This document shows positions 1 through 5,749 of a stretch of DNA of 5,749 nucleotides, piece by piece. The DNA is from Acidobacteriaceae bacterium (GTDB lineage: Bacteria; Acidobacteriota; Terriglobia; Terriglobales; Acidobacteriaceae), in assembly GCA_003139975.1 (NCBI GenBank), contig PLHN01000008.1, forward strand, positions 1 to 5,749, read 5' to 3'. Position 1 is the first letter of the stretch; every line of letters begins with the position of its first letter. The translations under genes were made by a program, and so were the position numbers. The notes under the pieces are model-generated. The model was not told the DNA's origin and did no database searches. It saw only the letters and a program-made list of their open reading frames with translations.

Positions 1-218
1 GTGAGATCGCCGCGAAAAATCCGGATCTTCGCCTGCAAGTATTCGTAAAACTCGTGAAACGGCAAGTGCAGCTGCATCGCCTCCCACAGCCGCACCTCCG
101 CGTCGCGGGCATCGCGGCCCCGCACCAGCACGTTCAAGGTCGCATCGTGCTGGCTAAGCAGATTGGCGGCAACGTGCGCGCCGATGTACCCAGTCGAGCC
201 GGTCAGGAATATCGCCAC
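1..218 (-). CDS. Extended SDR / thioester-reductase-like NAD(P)-dependent reductase, N-terminal fragment
   Basis: Only the first 72 residues lie in the window; the gene runs off the left edge. The reading starts at a GTG (216-218) and opens with VAIFLTGSTGYIGAHVAANLL, a β-strand followed by the nucleotide-binding GxxGxxG loop (G7, G10, G13) of a Rossmann fold. It continues through NVLVRGR (the region that contacts the cofactor's adenosine ribose or phosphate) to IRIFRGDL, the strand that in this superfamily precedes a conserved Asp. The LWEAMQLHLPF segment resembles the NAD_binding_4 (Lys2/male-sterility-type reductase) branch rather than sugar epimerases. The catalytic YxxxK is outside the window, so substrate cannot be judged. 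The start overlaps the end of the fatty acyl-CoA reductase by 16 bases and has GGAG at 223-226, four bases upstream, which fits translational coupling. A role in reducing an acyl thioester or aldehyde in the same pathway is inference. Confidence 0.8.
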   Translation of the reverse strand, partial: MAIFLTGSTGYIGAHVAANLLSQHDATLNVLVRGRDARDAEVRLWEAMQLHLPFHEFYEYLQAKIRIFRGDL

Positions 219-2629
219 GTGGCTCCGTTCGTCCCCGTCTTTATGCCCGTTCCGTTTTCGCCCGCCGCCGGCATCTGCAGCACCCGCGGCTCGCGCGCTT
301 CCAGTGGCCGCCCTTCAATCAGCGGATAGGTCCACCGCCGCAGCGCCGGAATGTGAATGTCAATCCAGTACTCCCACCAGTCGAGACCGGTCGTATCGTA
401 CCCGAAAACTTCGTGCTCTTCCGGCACCAGCGCCTGCGACAGCTTCTCGACATTATCCGCAACAAAGTCGTGCTCATTGAGCAGGATGAAAGGCTCGAAC
501 AGCTGGATCAGCTTTTCCACGCGCTGCAAACTGCGTTCCGCCTTCGCCAACGGCTTCGCGATGGGCAACGGTGACATGATCGCCTGAATCCTCTGGACAA
601 TCATCCGCTGCGCCGGCGCCGACATCCGGTTATAACGCGTCTTCGACACCGAAATTGCATCCATCCGCAGCCGCAGCCAGTATTCCAGACCCTCCTGAGC
701 GCGATAGTGCCGCCGGTGCGCCAGCGCAGTCAGCTCAATCGACCGTCCCATGTCGCAAGGATTCGTCACCGACGTGGCCAGCTGATAAAGCGCATCGTGC
801 CGCCGTTCCACCAGCGCCGCCGCAATCAGCGTCATCCCCGCGCAAACTGCGTCCACCGGAATAATGTCCAGTCGCTTGCGTTCATTCGATGGCAACTGCC
901 GGAACGAAGTGCCCAGCAGATACGACAGCGCCGCCGACGTGTTGATCCCTTCATTCCATCCGCGAAACGGTTTCGCCACCGATGTCTCGACAATCGACGG
1001 ACGCACAATCGCAATCGGCAGCCCCTCGCCATGTTTGGCGATCAACGACTCGGCCAGACTCTTTGTGTAGGTATAAGTATTCGGCCAGCCCAGGCGCGTG
1101 GCCCGCTCCTTGCCTTCTGCTGTCAGATAATTCTTGAGCCAGCGCACACGGTTTTTGTAAATCTGGTTTTCCAGCGCCTGCCCGCTCAAATCCTTGGCCG
1201 CATGCTCTTTTTCCAACGCCTGCTTGGTCAGCTCCTCCGTGACCTCAGGACTCTCCGCGCGCGCCTCGGCCGATTCCAGAAAATCGTGCAGCGCTCGCCA
1301 CTCTTTCTCCGCGTCAAAGGCCGGCACGCCCGCCGGCGTGTAATTCGGACGCACGCGCTCGCCCACCCGTCCATCGCGCTGCCCCGCAACGTAGCAAGTC
1401 GAAAGATGCAACAGCGCCGCATGATCCGATCCGCGAATGAATTCGACCATGTGGTAGGCCGAGTCCACATTCACCGCCACCGCTTCCCGCAGATCGGGAT
1501 TGAAATCCGTCAGCCCCGAACTGTTGACGATCAGGTCGAGTTCTCGCCCGAGCCGCGCTGCCACCTCGGCATCCAGGCCCATCGCAGGCTGCGACACATC
1601 GCCCTCTACCACCTCAACCTTGTCCGCCAACAGCGCCGGCAGCTGATCGCCGTACTTCTCAAACACCGGATCGAAAACGGGCGACTCCTCCAGCATCTTC
1701 TCGAAGCGCTTCTGCCCGGGATTCGCCTTTTGCCCGCGAATCAGCAGGTACAGCTTCCCAATCTCGGGTAGGTCAATCAGCGTATTCGCCAGCCACACCT
1801 TGCCGATGAACCCCGTCACGCCGATCAGCAGGATGCGCTTCCCCGCCAGTGCCTTCCGCACCGAAAGCCGCTCCTGATGCCGGGCCTCGTCGAAGAAAAC
1901 AATGGGCCGCACCGGTGGCACTTCCACTCGCACGGCCGGCACAATCGCCGAAGCCAGAGCTTTCGGCCCGCGCAGTCCAAGCGCGCGCACCCACCGCGCC
2001 GGACTCTGTTGCCCGTCCGGGCCTGCTTCCCGAATGCGCGCAAGAATTCCTCGCGGCCGGATCACTGGACTCAGCAACCTGCCGGTTGCCACTCCATCGC
2101 GGAAATCAAGCCGATTGGCGATAATCCAGCGCACCCCCAGATGCCGTGCCAGCGGCCGCATAACGTGGTCAAGACCCTGGCTCACCAGCACTACATCCGC
2201 CCCAGTTGCTTGCAAGGCCTTGAGTTGCCGCACCCCTTCTTCCTTCAGCAGCGGTTTCAGTTTGTATTCGAATTCTTCTTCGCCCAGCAGGTCGAGCCGG
2301 TCGCGGGTAATGCCCCGCAATACGGAATGTACGATCCGCGTCGCCGCCTTGCGGTTGGCCGCGTACAGGAACGGCCGCAGCAGCGCCATCAAAAGCACAA
2401 GGCTGCGCCGCACCACGCGCGCAATGTAGGTCTGGCTGTTCCAGGTGAAAAACGCAATCGGCCGGATGGTCGTCAGCTCCAACAGGCTGCCTTCTACGCG
2501 CCAATATACGGGCGAGGACGGACGAGGCCGCGGCGGCGAGGCCACAACCGGCGGCTGCGCGCTGGCCGAGGCATTCCCGTCCGGAGACGCTTGCGACTTT
2601 ACATCCACGAGATTGGAGACTGGTTCCAC
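203..2629 (-). CDS. Fatty acyl-CoA reductase (alcohol-forming type) with N-terminal degenerate HAD-like domain
   Basis: Predicted to reduce long-chain acyl-CoA with NADPH to fatty alcohol. Of 808 residues, 1-38 are Pro/Ser/Ala-rich and probably disordered. Residues about 38-190 resemble a HAD-IB phosphatase: RVEGSLLE (44-51) lies where DxDGTLL is expected, VVLVSQG (146-152) matches motif II with S150, and ANRLDFRDGVATGRL (171-185) matches the usual tail of that region. The nucleophile Asp is replaced by Arg44, and no GDxxxD follows, so phosphatase activity is unlikely. The reductase begins near 264 with GVTGFIG (270-276), then LLIRG, GDVSQP, DFNPDLREAVAVN, HLSTCYVAG (408-416) and catalytic Y519-x-x-x-K523 in NTYTYTKS. 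A charged helical stretch (436-512) precedes the catalytic Tyr, as I recall for bacterial members. The C terminus carries DWWEYWIDIHIP, typical of the family. An in-frame TAA two codons upstream makes GTG 2629 the most upstream start, but no clear Shine-Dalgarno supports it; GTG 2608 is possible. Confidence 0.88.
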   Translation of the reverse strand: MEPVSNLVDVKSQASPDGNASASAQPPVVASPPRPRPSSPVYWRVEGSLLELTTIRPIAFFTWNSQTYIARVVRRSLVLLMALLRPFLYAANRKAATRIVHSVLRGITRDRLDLLGEEEFEYKLKPLLKEEGVRQLKALQATGADVVLVSQGLDHVMRPLARHLGVRWIIANRLDFRDGVATGRLLSPVIRPRGILARIREAGPDGQQSPARWVRALGLRGPKALASAIVPAVRVEVPPVRPIVFFDEARHQERLSVRKALAGKRILLIGVTGFIGKVWLANTLIDLPEIGKLYLLIRGQKANPGQKRFEKMLEESPVFDPVFEKYGDQLPALLADKVEVVEGDVSQPAMGLDAEVAARLGRELDLIVNSSGLTDFNPDLREAVAVNVDSAYHMVEFIRGSDHAALLHLSTCYVAGQRDGRVGERVRPNYTPAGVPAFDAEKEWRALHDFLESAEARAESPEVTEELTKQALEKEHAAKDLSGQALENQIYKNRVRWLKNYLTAEGKERATRLGWPNTYTYTKSLAESLIAKHGEGLPIAIVRPSIVETSVAKPFRGWNEGINTSAALSYLLGTSFRQLPSNERKRLDIIPVDAVCAGMTLIAAALVERRHDALYQLATSVTNPCDMGRSIELTALAHRRHYRAQEGLEYWLRLRMDAISVSKTRYNRMSAPAQRMIVQRIQAIMSPLPIAKPLAKAERSLQRVEKLIQLFEPFILLNEHDFVADNVEKLSQALVPEEHEVFGYDTTGLDWWEYWIDIHIPALRRWTYPLIEGRPLEAREPRVLQMPAAGENGTGIKTGTNGATWRYS

Positions 2630-2849
2630 GAATTAGGAATCGCGCTATCGGCCCCCCGCCCCGAACATTTCGGGAGCAGCACACGCCTTCCCCAAGATAC
2701 AGGCGGAGCCTCTTATTTTAACCTCTCCTTCACAAAGCGCGAAATACAATGCTGCCAGCCGTTGCGCCGTCCGGCCATCCCCATCCCGGCTTGCTGATAA
2801 AATTGCGCGAAGACGAAAATCCTCTAATCTCCTGGAGAGATGCACAACA
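2630..2849. promoter_or_regulatory. Divergent intergenic region between the acyl-CoA reductase and DinB-like genes
   Basis: This 220-base gap separates two genes read outward from it, so promoters for both strands should lie here. On the minus strand TAAAAT (plus-strand ATTTTA at 2715-2720) is a plausible -10 element, about 80 bases upstream of the reductase GTG, but no good -35 hexamer stands at 16-18 bases, so it is only a suggestion. The region is richer in A/T around 2705-2750 and 2795-2830 than the surrounding genes. No convincing inverted repeat for a regulator was found by eye. Confidence 0.45.
2803..2839 (+). promoter_or_regulatory. Candidate sigma-70-type promoter and Shine-Dalgarno for the DinB-like gene
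   Basis: TTGCGC (2803-2808) and TAATCT (2825-2830) are separated by 16 bases and could be -35 and -10 elements. Transcription would then start near 2837, inside or beside the GGAGAG Shine-Dalgarno sequence (2834-2839), which is uncomfortably close; an alternative pair is TTGCTG (2791-2796) and GAAAAT (2815-2820), spaced 18. The Shine-Dalgarno itself is good and lies 10 bases before the ATG at 2850, which supports that start. The promoter hexamers are a weak prediction. Confidence 0.3.
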
Positions 2850-3359
2850 ATGCCCTACAAAGATACGATCCTCCCCGAATTCGACATGGAAATGGACAGC
2901 ACGCGCCGTACACTGGAGCGCGTCCCCGACGACAAGTTCTCCTGGCAGCCGCATGAAAAGTCCGGCACGCTGGGCTGGATGGCCACCCATGTCGCCACCA
3001 TTCCGCACTGGGCCAAGATCACCATGGAACAGGATTCGCTGGATTTGTCCGCCGCTGGCGGCTCAGACCGCGTGCCGCCAAAGCCTGCCAATCGCAAAGA
3101 ACTGCTCGAAGTCTTCGACAAGAACCGCGCCGAAGCCCGTGCCGCGCTCGCGAACGCCAGCGATGCCGACTATGCCAAACCATGGGCCCTGCTCATGGGC
3201 GGAGAAGAATTGTTCCGTGAGCCGCGTGCTGCCGTTCTCCGCCGCATGGTCCTGAATCACCTCATCCATCATCGCGGGCAGCTGACCATGTATTTCCGGC
3301 TGCTCAACGTGCCCGTGCCGGCGCTCTACGGCCCGTCGGCAGACGAGCAGAAATTCTAG
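2850..3359 (+). CDS. DinB-family (DinB/YfiT-like) metal-binding four-helix-bundle protein
   Basis: A 169-residue cytoplasmic protein, the usual length for the DinB/YfiT superfamily of four-helix-bundle proteins that commonly bind a divalent metal through three histidines. The triad is present: H47 in GWMATHVATIPHW at the end of helix 2, and H137 and H141 in NHLIHHRGQL (136-145), the HxxxH near the C terminus that is the family hallmark. Helix 1 is the amphipathic stretch up to about residue 24, followed by the typical WQPHEKSGTLGW loop. Family members include bacillithiol or mycothiol-dependent transferases and DNA-damage-induced proteins, but most, including those of this size in soil bacteria, have no known substrate. 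It has its own Shine-Dalgarno (GGAGAG, 10 bases before ATG) and is the only plus-strand gene here, divergent from the reductase and convergent with the acetyltransferase, so it is probably monocistronic. The specific function is unknown. Confidence 0.9.
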   Translation: MPYKDTILPEFDMEMDSTRRTLERVPDDKFSWQPHEKSGTLGWMATHVATIPHWAKITMEQDSLDLSAAGGSDRVPPKPANRKELLEVFDKNRAEARAALANASDADYAKPWALLMGGEELFREPRAAVLRRMVLNHLIHHRGQLTMYFRLLNVPVPALYGPSADEQKF

Positions 3360-3401
3360 TACTGAGCCCAACTCCAAGACGTTCGATGGAAGGGTGAAGA
3401 G

Positions 3402-3423
3402 CGCGCGGCGCTCAGGCCGCGCG
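3402..3423. terminator. GC-rich hairpin between convergent genes
   Basis: CGCGCGG (3402-3408) and CCGCGCG (3417-3423) form a perfect 7-base-pair stem with an 8-base loop, located between the DinB-like gene and the converging acetyltransferase gene, and spanning the latter's stop codon (3412-3414). Neither strand has a T-run after it, so it is not a canonical intrinsic terminator. It could slow polymerase from both sides, or simply reflect GC-rich coding sequence (it encodes the final ERAA residues). Confidence 0.25.
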
Positions 3424-3912
3424 TTCCACCCAGCACACATCCCAGTACTTCCCGAACTTTCTTCCGTTTTCGCTGAACACCCCCACTAGCTTGAATCCAA
3501 ACCGCCGATGGATTGCCGCCGTTGCCGGATTGGGGAGAACATACCCCGCCACAAACCGGCGGATATCCTCACCGCGTAGCGCTTCAAACAAAGCCGCGTA
3601 GAGCATTCCGCCAATACCCTTCCCGACCGCATCCGGCGCGCAATAAATTGTCGCCTCAACGGTCGTCTCATAAGCAGCCTTGGGACGAAATCGCGTTGTT
3701 CCCGCATACCCGACGACCTGGCCGCTGTTCTCGGCCACCAGCAACCGGTGGCGCCCGATCGCGCCAAACTGCGCAAACCACATCTCGCGCCGGTCGACCG
3801 TATACGGCTCAACATCGAATGTCACCGGGGTATTCAATATGTAGTAGTTGTAGATCTCCGTGAGCCGCGGCAGATCGCGCCGCTCTGCTGGGCGGATTTC
3901 GATTTCATTCAT
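3412..3912 (-). CDS. GNAT N-acetyltransferase, phosphinothricin/methionine sulfoximine acetyltransferase-like
   Basis: A 166-residue soluble acetyltransferase that would transfer acetyl from acetyl-CoA to an amino group. It aligns end to end with the Pat/Bar/YncA branch of GNAT: IRPAERRDLPRLTEIYNYYILNTPVTFD at the N terminus, RRREMW-type helix at about 41-46, LLVAENSGQVVGYAGTTRFRPKAAYETTVEATIY (57-90) forming the central strands, the acetyl-CoA pyrophosphate loop VGKGIG (96-101), and VLPNPATAAIHRRFGFKLVG (125-144). The family motif is Q/R-x-x-G-x-G; here position 96 is Val, a mild deviation. Members N-acetylate phosphinothricin, methionine sulfoximine or related amino acids, but the natural substrate often remains untested, so only the family is firm. 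The ATG at 3910-3912 follows a strong GGGGGAG Shine-Dalgarno (3920-3926) by seven bases. It lies 70 bases downstream of the chromate transporter on the same strand and may be read with it. Confidence 0.88.
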   Translation of the reverse strand: MNEIEIRPAERRDLPRLTEIYNYYILNTPVTFDVEPYTVDRREMWFAQFGAIGRHRLLVAENSGQVVGYAGTTRFRPKAAYETTVEATIYCAPDAVGKGIGGMLYAALFEALRGEDIRRFVAGYVLPNPATAAIHRRFGFKLVGVFSENGRKFGKYWDVCWVERAA

Positions 3913-3982
3913 CGCCGTTCTCCCCCTGGGGCTCGCGACCGGAGCGCAATGCTGGACCTATCCGTCAACGTTTCCGCCCCCA

Positions 3983-5131
3983 TCACAGAAACCATCCAAC
4001 AAGCGCTGCCGCCCCAATCAGCCACGCCGAGTTAACCTTAAAACGCAGTAGCGCGATCAAGCCCACACCACACATCGCCAGCGTCGGCCAGTCCACCAGC
4101 GATGCCCTGCCGAGTTGCCAAGTCACAACCGCCATCAGCGCCAGCGATCCCGCGACCACTCCATCCAGCGCCGCGGCAAACACCGGAGATCTCCTCAGCC
4201 ACGGAATCACCGGCCCGCTGAGCGCCACCAGAACGAAACCCGGCAGAAAGATTCCCACCGTCGCCACGACCGCGCCCTTCCACCCGGCGACAATGTACCC
4301 GATGAACGTCGCCGTCGCCGAGAGTGGACCCGGCGTAAATTGCCCCACCGCGACCGAATCGAGCAGTTGCTGATCCGTCAGCCAGTGCAGCCGTTCGACA
4401 AATTCGCTTTGCAAAAAGGCGAGCAAAACGTAGCCGCTTCCGAACACCACCGATCCAATCTTGAGAAACGACAGAAACAATCGCCCGAGCCCGATTGGCC
4501 AGGTTGCGGCGGTCGCTCCCACCGCGACGATTCCGGCCAGCAGCTGGGGCATCCCTGTGAAAGCCGTGCCCAGTAAGCGATTTCGCATCCCCCATGCTGC
4601 CGCCGAGAGCGTGCCCGCGATCGCAAGCACCAGCACCGGGCTAACTCCGGCTAGGCTCAGTGCCGCAGCCAGAGCCGCAATCACCGCCAGCAAAGGCGTG
4701 CGTACCCCGCTTTGGCTCAACTTTCCCAGCGCCTGAATAATGATCGCCACCACAACCGGCTTGATCCCGTAAAGCATTCCTTGCGCCCGGGGCAAAGATC
4801 CGAACCGTACATACGCCCACGCGATCGCCGAAACAATCAGCGCCGCCGGGATGATGAAGCTCGCGCCCGCCACAATCAACCCGCGCCAGCCGCGCTTCAG
4901 GTGCCCGATAAAAATTGCGACTTCCGTCGAGTTCGGCCCCGGAATCAGGTTTGCGGCAGCCATCCTGTCCAGGAATTCCGCCTGCGTGATCCACTTGCGC
5001 CGCCGCACGAACTCTTCTTCCATCATCGCCAGATGGGCCGCCGGGCCGCCGAAGGCGATTGTTCCCAGCTTCAGGAACACAAGCGCGATCTCGCCCAGCG
5101 AAGCCGCGCGAATCTCGGACGATTCTGTCAT
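3983..5131 (-). CDS. chrA: Chromate transporter ChrA family, two CHR domains
   Basis: A 382-residue inner-membrane protein of the CHR family; characterised members export chromate. It has the long, duplicated form. CHR domain 1 (about 12-180) shows LKLGTIAFGGPAAHLAMMEEEFV (20-42) and ANLIPGPNSTEVAIFIGHLKRGWRG (60-84). Domain 2 (about 214-382) repeats these as LKIGSVVFGSGYVLLAFLQSEFV (223-245) and GQFTPGPLSATATFIGYIVAGWKG (263-286). Both carry the PGP signature and several hydrophobic helices, such as 85-108, 125-136, 146-175, 286-304 and 325-339. I chose ATG 5129-5131. The frame stays open to an ATG at 5215, but those 28 extra residues would be encoded by the terminator hairpin and T-run of the preceding gene (…ERPFFFQ…), and lack family similarity. 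No strong Shine-Dalgarno precedes 5131; TATAGA or TATTCT in 5135-5156 might be a -10. Many ChrA homologues in unstressed soil bacteria have unproven substrates, so chromate is a family-based call. Confidence 0.9.
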   Translation of the reverse strand: MTESSEIRAASLGEIALVFLKLGTIAFGGPAAHLAMMEEEFVRRRKWITQAEFLDRMAAANLIPGPNSTEVAIFIGHLKRGWRGLIVAGASFIIPAALIVSAIAWAYVRFGSLPRAQGMLYGIKPVVVAIIIQALGKLSQSGVRTPLLAVIAALAAALSLAGVSPVLVLAIAGTLSAAAWGMRNRLLGTAFTGMPQLLAGIVAVGATAATWPIGLGRLFLSFLKIGSVVFGSGYVLLAFLQSEFVERLHWLTDQQLLDSVAVGQFTPGPLSATATFIGYIVAGWKGAVVATVGIFLPGFVLVALSGPVIPWLRRSPVFAAALDGVVAGSLALMAVVTWQLGRASLVDWPTLAMCGVGLIALLRFKVNSAWLIGAAALVGWFL

Positions 5132-5168
5132 TGACGGACCAGAATACTTTCTATATCGGAGAATCTGG

Positions 5169-5198
5169 AAAAAAAAGGGCCGCTCGAAAGAGCGGCCC
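5169..5198 (-). terminator. Strong intrinsic (rho-independent) terminator of the radical-SAM-like gene
   Basis: Read on the minus strand, GGGCCGCTC (5198-5190), a four-base TTTC loop and GAGCGGCCC (5185-5177) form a perfect 9-base-pair, GC-rich stem followed directly by eight T residues (5176-5169). It begins 27 bases after the TAA of the gene at 5225-5749 and ends before the ATG of the chromate transporter at 5131. It therefore closes the right-hand transcription unit and implies that the transporter has its own promoter in the roughly 40 bases that follow, or depends on read-through. Confidence 0.93.
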
Positions 5199-5224
5199 AA
5201 AGCCTGGAAGTTCACAACTTTTAG

Positions 5225-5749
5225 TTAGTCTCCCGCGACCGGCTCCGCCATCTCTTCGGTTTGCTTCGCCGGTTGAATCCCGTGCAAGCCATTTCCGTTC
5301 GAATGCCCATTGCCGTTCACCGGAGCAATCGCACCCAGCGGAATGAATCCCGCCTCATTCGATGTAGCCGGCTTCTCTTTCAGCACCACCTCGCGGTAGA
5401 GCTGCGCCATGCGCGCGTCGTAGGCCGCGTCGTTCTTCTCGGCGCCGCGTTTTTCAGCATTCGACGCCGCCAGCTTCGCATCGCGTGCCCGTGTCTTCTC
5501 TTCGCGCGCGGTCTTTGCGATGCCCAGCTTGTCCAGATCGTGCTGCACATCATTGGTTACGATGTTTTCACGCAGATAAAGAGCGTGCGTCTTATCTTCG
5601 AGATTGACCTTCTTGTTGCCCGCAAAAATCTCATGCCGCCCGTGCTCCTCGTACCACTTGGTGAGCGTGGCCGTCATGTGCATCTTCTCAATGATGTTCC
5701 GCCAGCCCACGCCCGTGTTGTACGCGCAGAAGCTGATCTCGCCTTCCTG
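5225..5749 (-). CDS. C-terminal fragment of a probable radical SAM protein (tentative)
   Basis: The last 174 residues of a larger protein; the frame is open through the right edge, so the GTG at 5708-5710 is internal, not a start. The fragment opens with GEISFCAYNTGVGWRNIIEKM (residues 3-23). A 'phe-Cys-Ala-Tyr-Asn' segment followed by a basic helix resembles what I recall near the C terminus of COG1964-type radical SAM proteins, the group that includes archaeal tetraether lipid synthase. The CxxxCxxC cluster and the rest of the core are outside the window, so this is a tentative family call. After KWYEEHGRHEIFAGNKKVNL (residues 32-51) comes a charged, helical, probably coiled-coil stretch (about 66-130), then a Pro/Gly/Asn-rich tail with NGNGHSNGNG (145-154) and an acidic end. 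The tail looks disordered. The gene ends in its own terminator. It could instead be an uncharacterised lineage-specific protein. Confidence 0.5.
   Translation of the reverse strand, partial: QEGEISFCAYNTGVGWRNIIEKMHMTATLTKWYEEHGRHEIFAGNKKVNLEDKTHALYLRENIVTNDVQHDLDKLGIAKTAREEKTRARDAKLAASNAEKRGAEKNDAAYDARMAQLYREVVLKEKPATSNEAGFIPLGAIAPVNGNGHSNGNGLHGIQPAKQTEEMAEPVAGD
5289..5317. repeat. Short imperfect direct repeat encoding an Asn-Gly tail
   Basis: CCATTTCCGTT (5289-5299) and CCATTGCCGTT (5307-5317) are 11-base copies differing at one position and separated by seven bases. On the minus strand they encode the two NGNG units of the NGNGHSNGNG segment in the C-terminal tail of the radical-SAM-like protein. 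The simplest reading is a small coding-sequence duplication in a disordered tail. Confidence 0.6.

Noticed and set aside
707..1771. Long plus-strand open frame (354 codons) opposite the acyl-CoA reductase
   Set aside because: The translation is extremely Arg/His/Gln-rich with no domain pattern, lies wholly antisense to a well-supported gene, and is expected from GC-biased codon positions.
2169..2684. Alternative minus-strand frame over the N terminus of the acyl-CoA reductase, considered as a separate small gene or as a sign of a frameshift
   Set aside because: The 808-residue frame is continuous and keeps HAD-like and SDR motifs in order; the alternative frame has no family pattern.
1877..2797. 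Plus-strand open frame (306 codons) covering the start of the acyl-CoA reductase and the intergenic region
   Set aside because: Low-complexity basic and Pro-rich translation, no recognisable domain, no binding site; antisense shadow of the reductase N terminus.
3913..3982. Gap between the transporter and the acetyltransferase, checked for a terminator or small gene
   Set aside because: Only the Shine-Dalgarno of the acetyltransferase is convincing; no strong hairpin with T-run and no coding frame seen.
4038..4595. Second minus-strand frame within the chromate transporter gene
   Set aside because: Gly/Arg/Ala-rich frame-shifted shadow without membrane segments, while the main frame keeps both CHR domains intact.
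1..5749. CRISPR arrays, tRNAs, insertion sequences and riboswitches
   Set aside because: No regularly spaced repeats, cloverleaf-like segments, transposase motifs, terminal inverted repeats or recognisable riboswitch cores were visible on either strand.

Overview
The window is a compact, GC-rich stretch of bacterial chromosome holding six protein genes, two of them cut by the window ends. No tRNA, rRNA, CRISPR array, insertion sequence or phage gene is visible. The gene mix suggests a soil bacterium, most likely an acidobacterium (Terriglobia): a DinB-like protein, a two-domain ChrA, a bacterial fatty acyl-CoA reductase and a radical-SAM-like tail. This placement is an inference from family knowledge, not from a marker gene.

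Layout, left to right. (1) 1-218, minus: N-terminal piece of an extended SDR / thioester-reductase-type protein. (2) 203-2629, minus: an 808-residue fatty acyl-CoA reductase with a degenerate HAD-like domain fused at its N terminus; its end overlaps gene 1 by 16 bases, so the two are probably translationally coupled. (3) 2630-2849: divergent intergenic region with a candidate promoter for gene 4. (4) 2850-3359, plus: DinB-family four-helix-bundle protein with an intact histidine triad. (5) 3412-3912, minus: GNAT acetyltransferase of the phosphinothricin/methionine-sulfoximine type, convergent with gene 4. (6) 3983-5131, minus: ChrA-type chromate transporter with two CHR domains, 70 bases upstream of gene 5 and perhaps co-transcribed with it. 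(7) 5169-5198: a strong intrinsic terminator on the minus strand. (8) 5225-5749, minus: C-terminal 174 residues of a protein whose FCAYN segment resembles the end of some radical SAM proteins.

Functionally there are three groups. The left operon reduces activated acyl chains, probably fatty acyl-CoA to fatty alcohol, with a second reductase whose substrate is unknown. The middle holds accessory detoxification or transport genes (DinB-like, GNAT, ChrA) with no evident shared pathway. The right end belongs to a separate transcription unit closed by its own terminator. The most interesting points are the pseudo-phosphatase/reductase fusion with its coupled second reductase, and the possible radical SAM protein nearby. 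Nothing here proves a new system.
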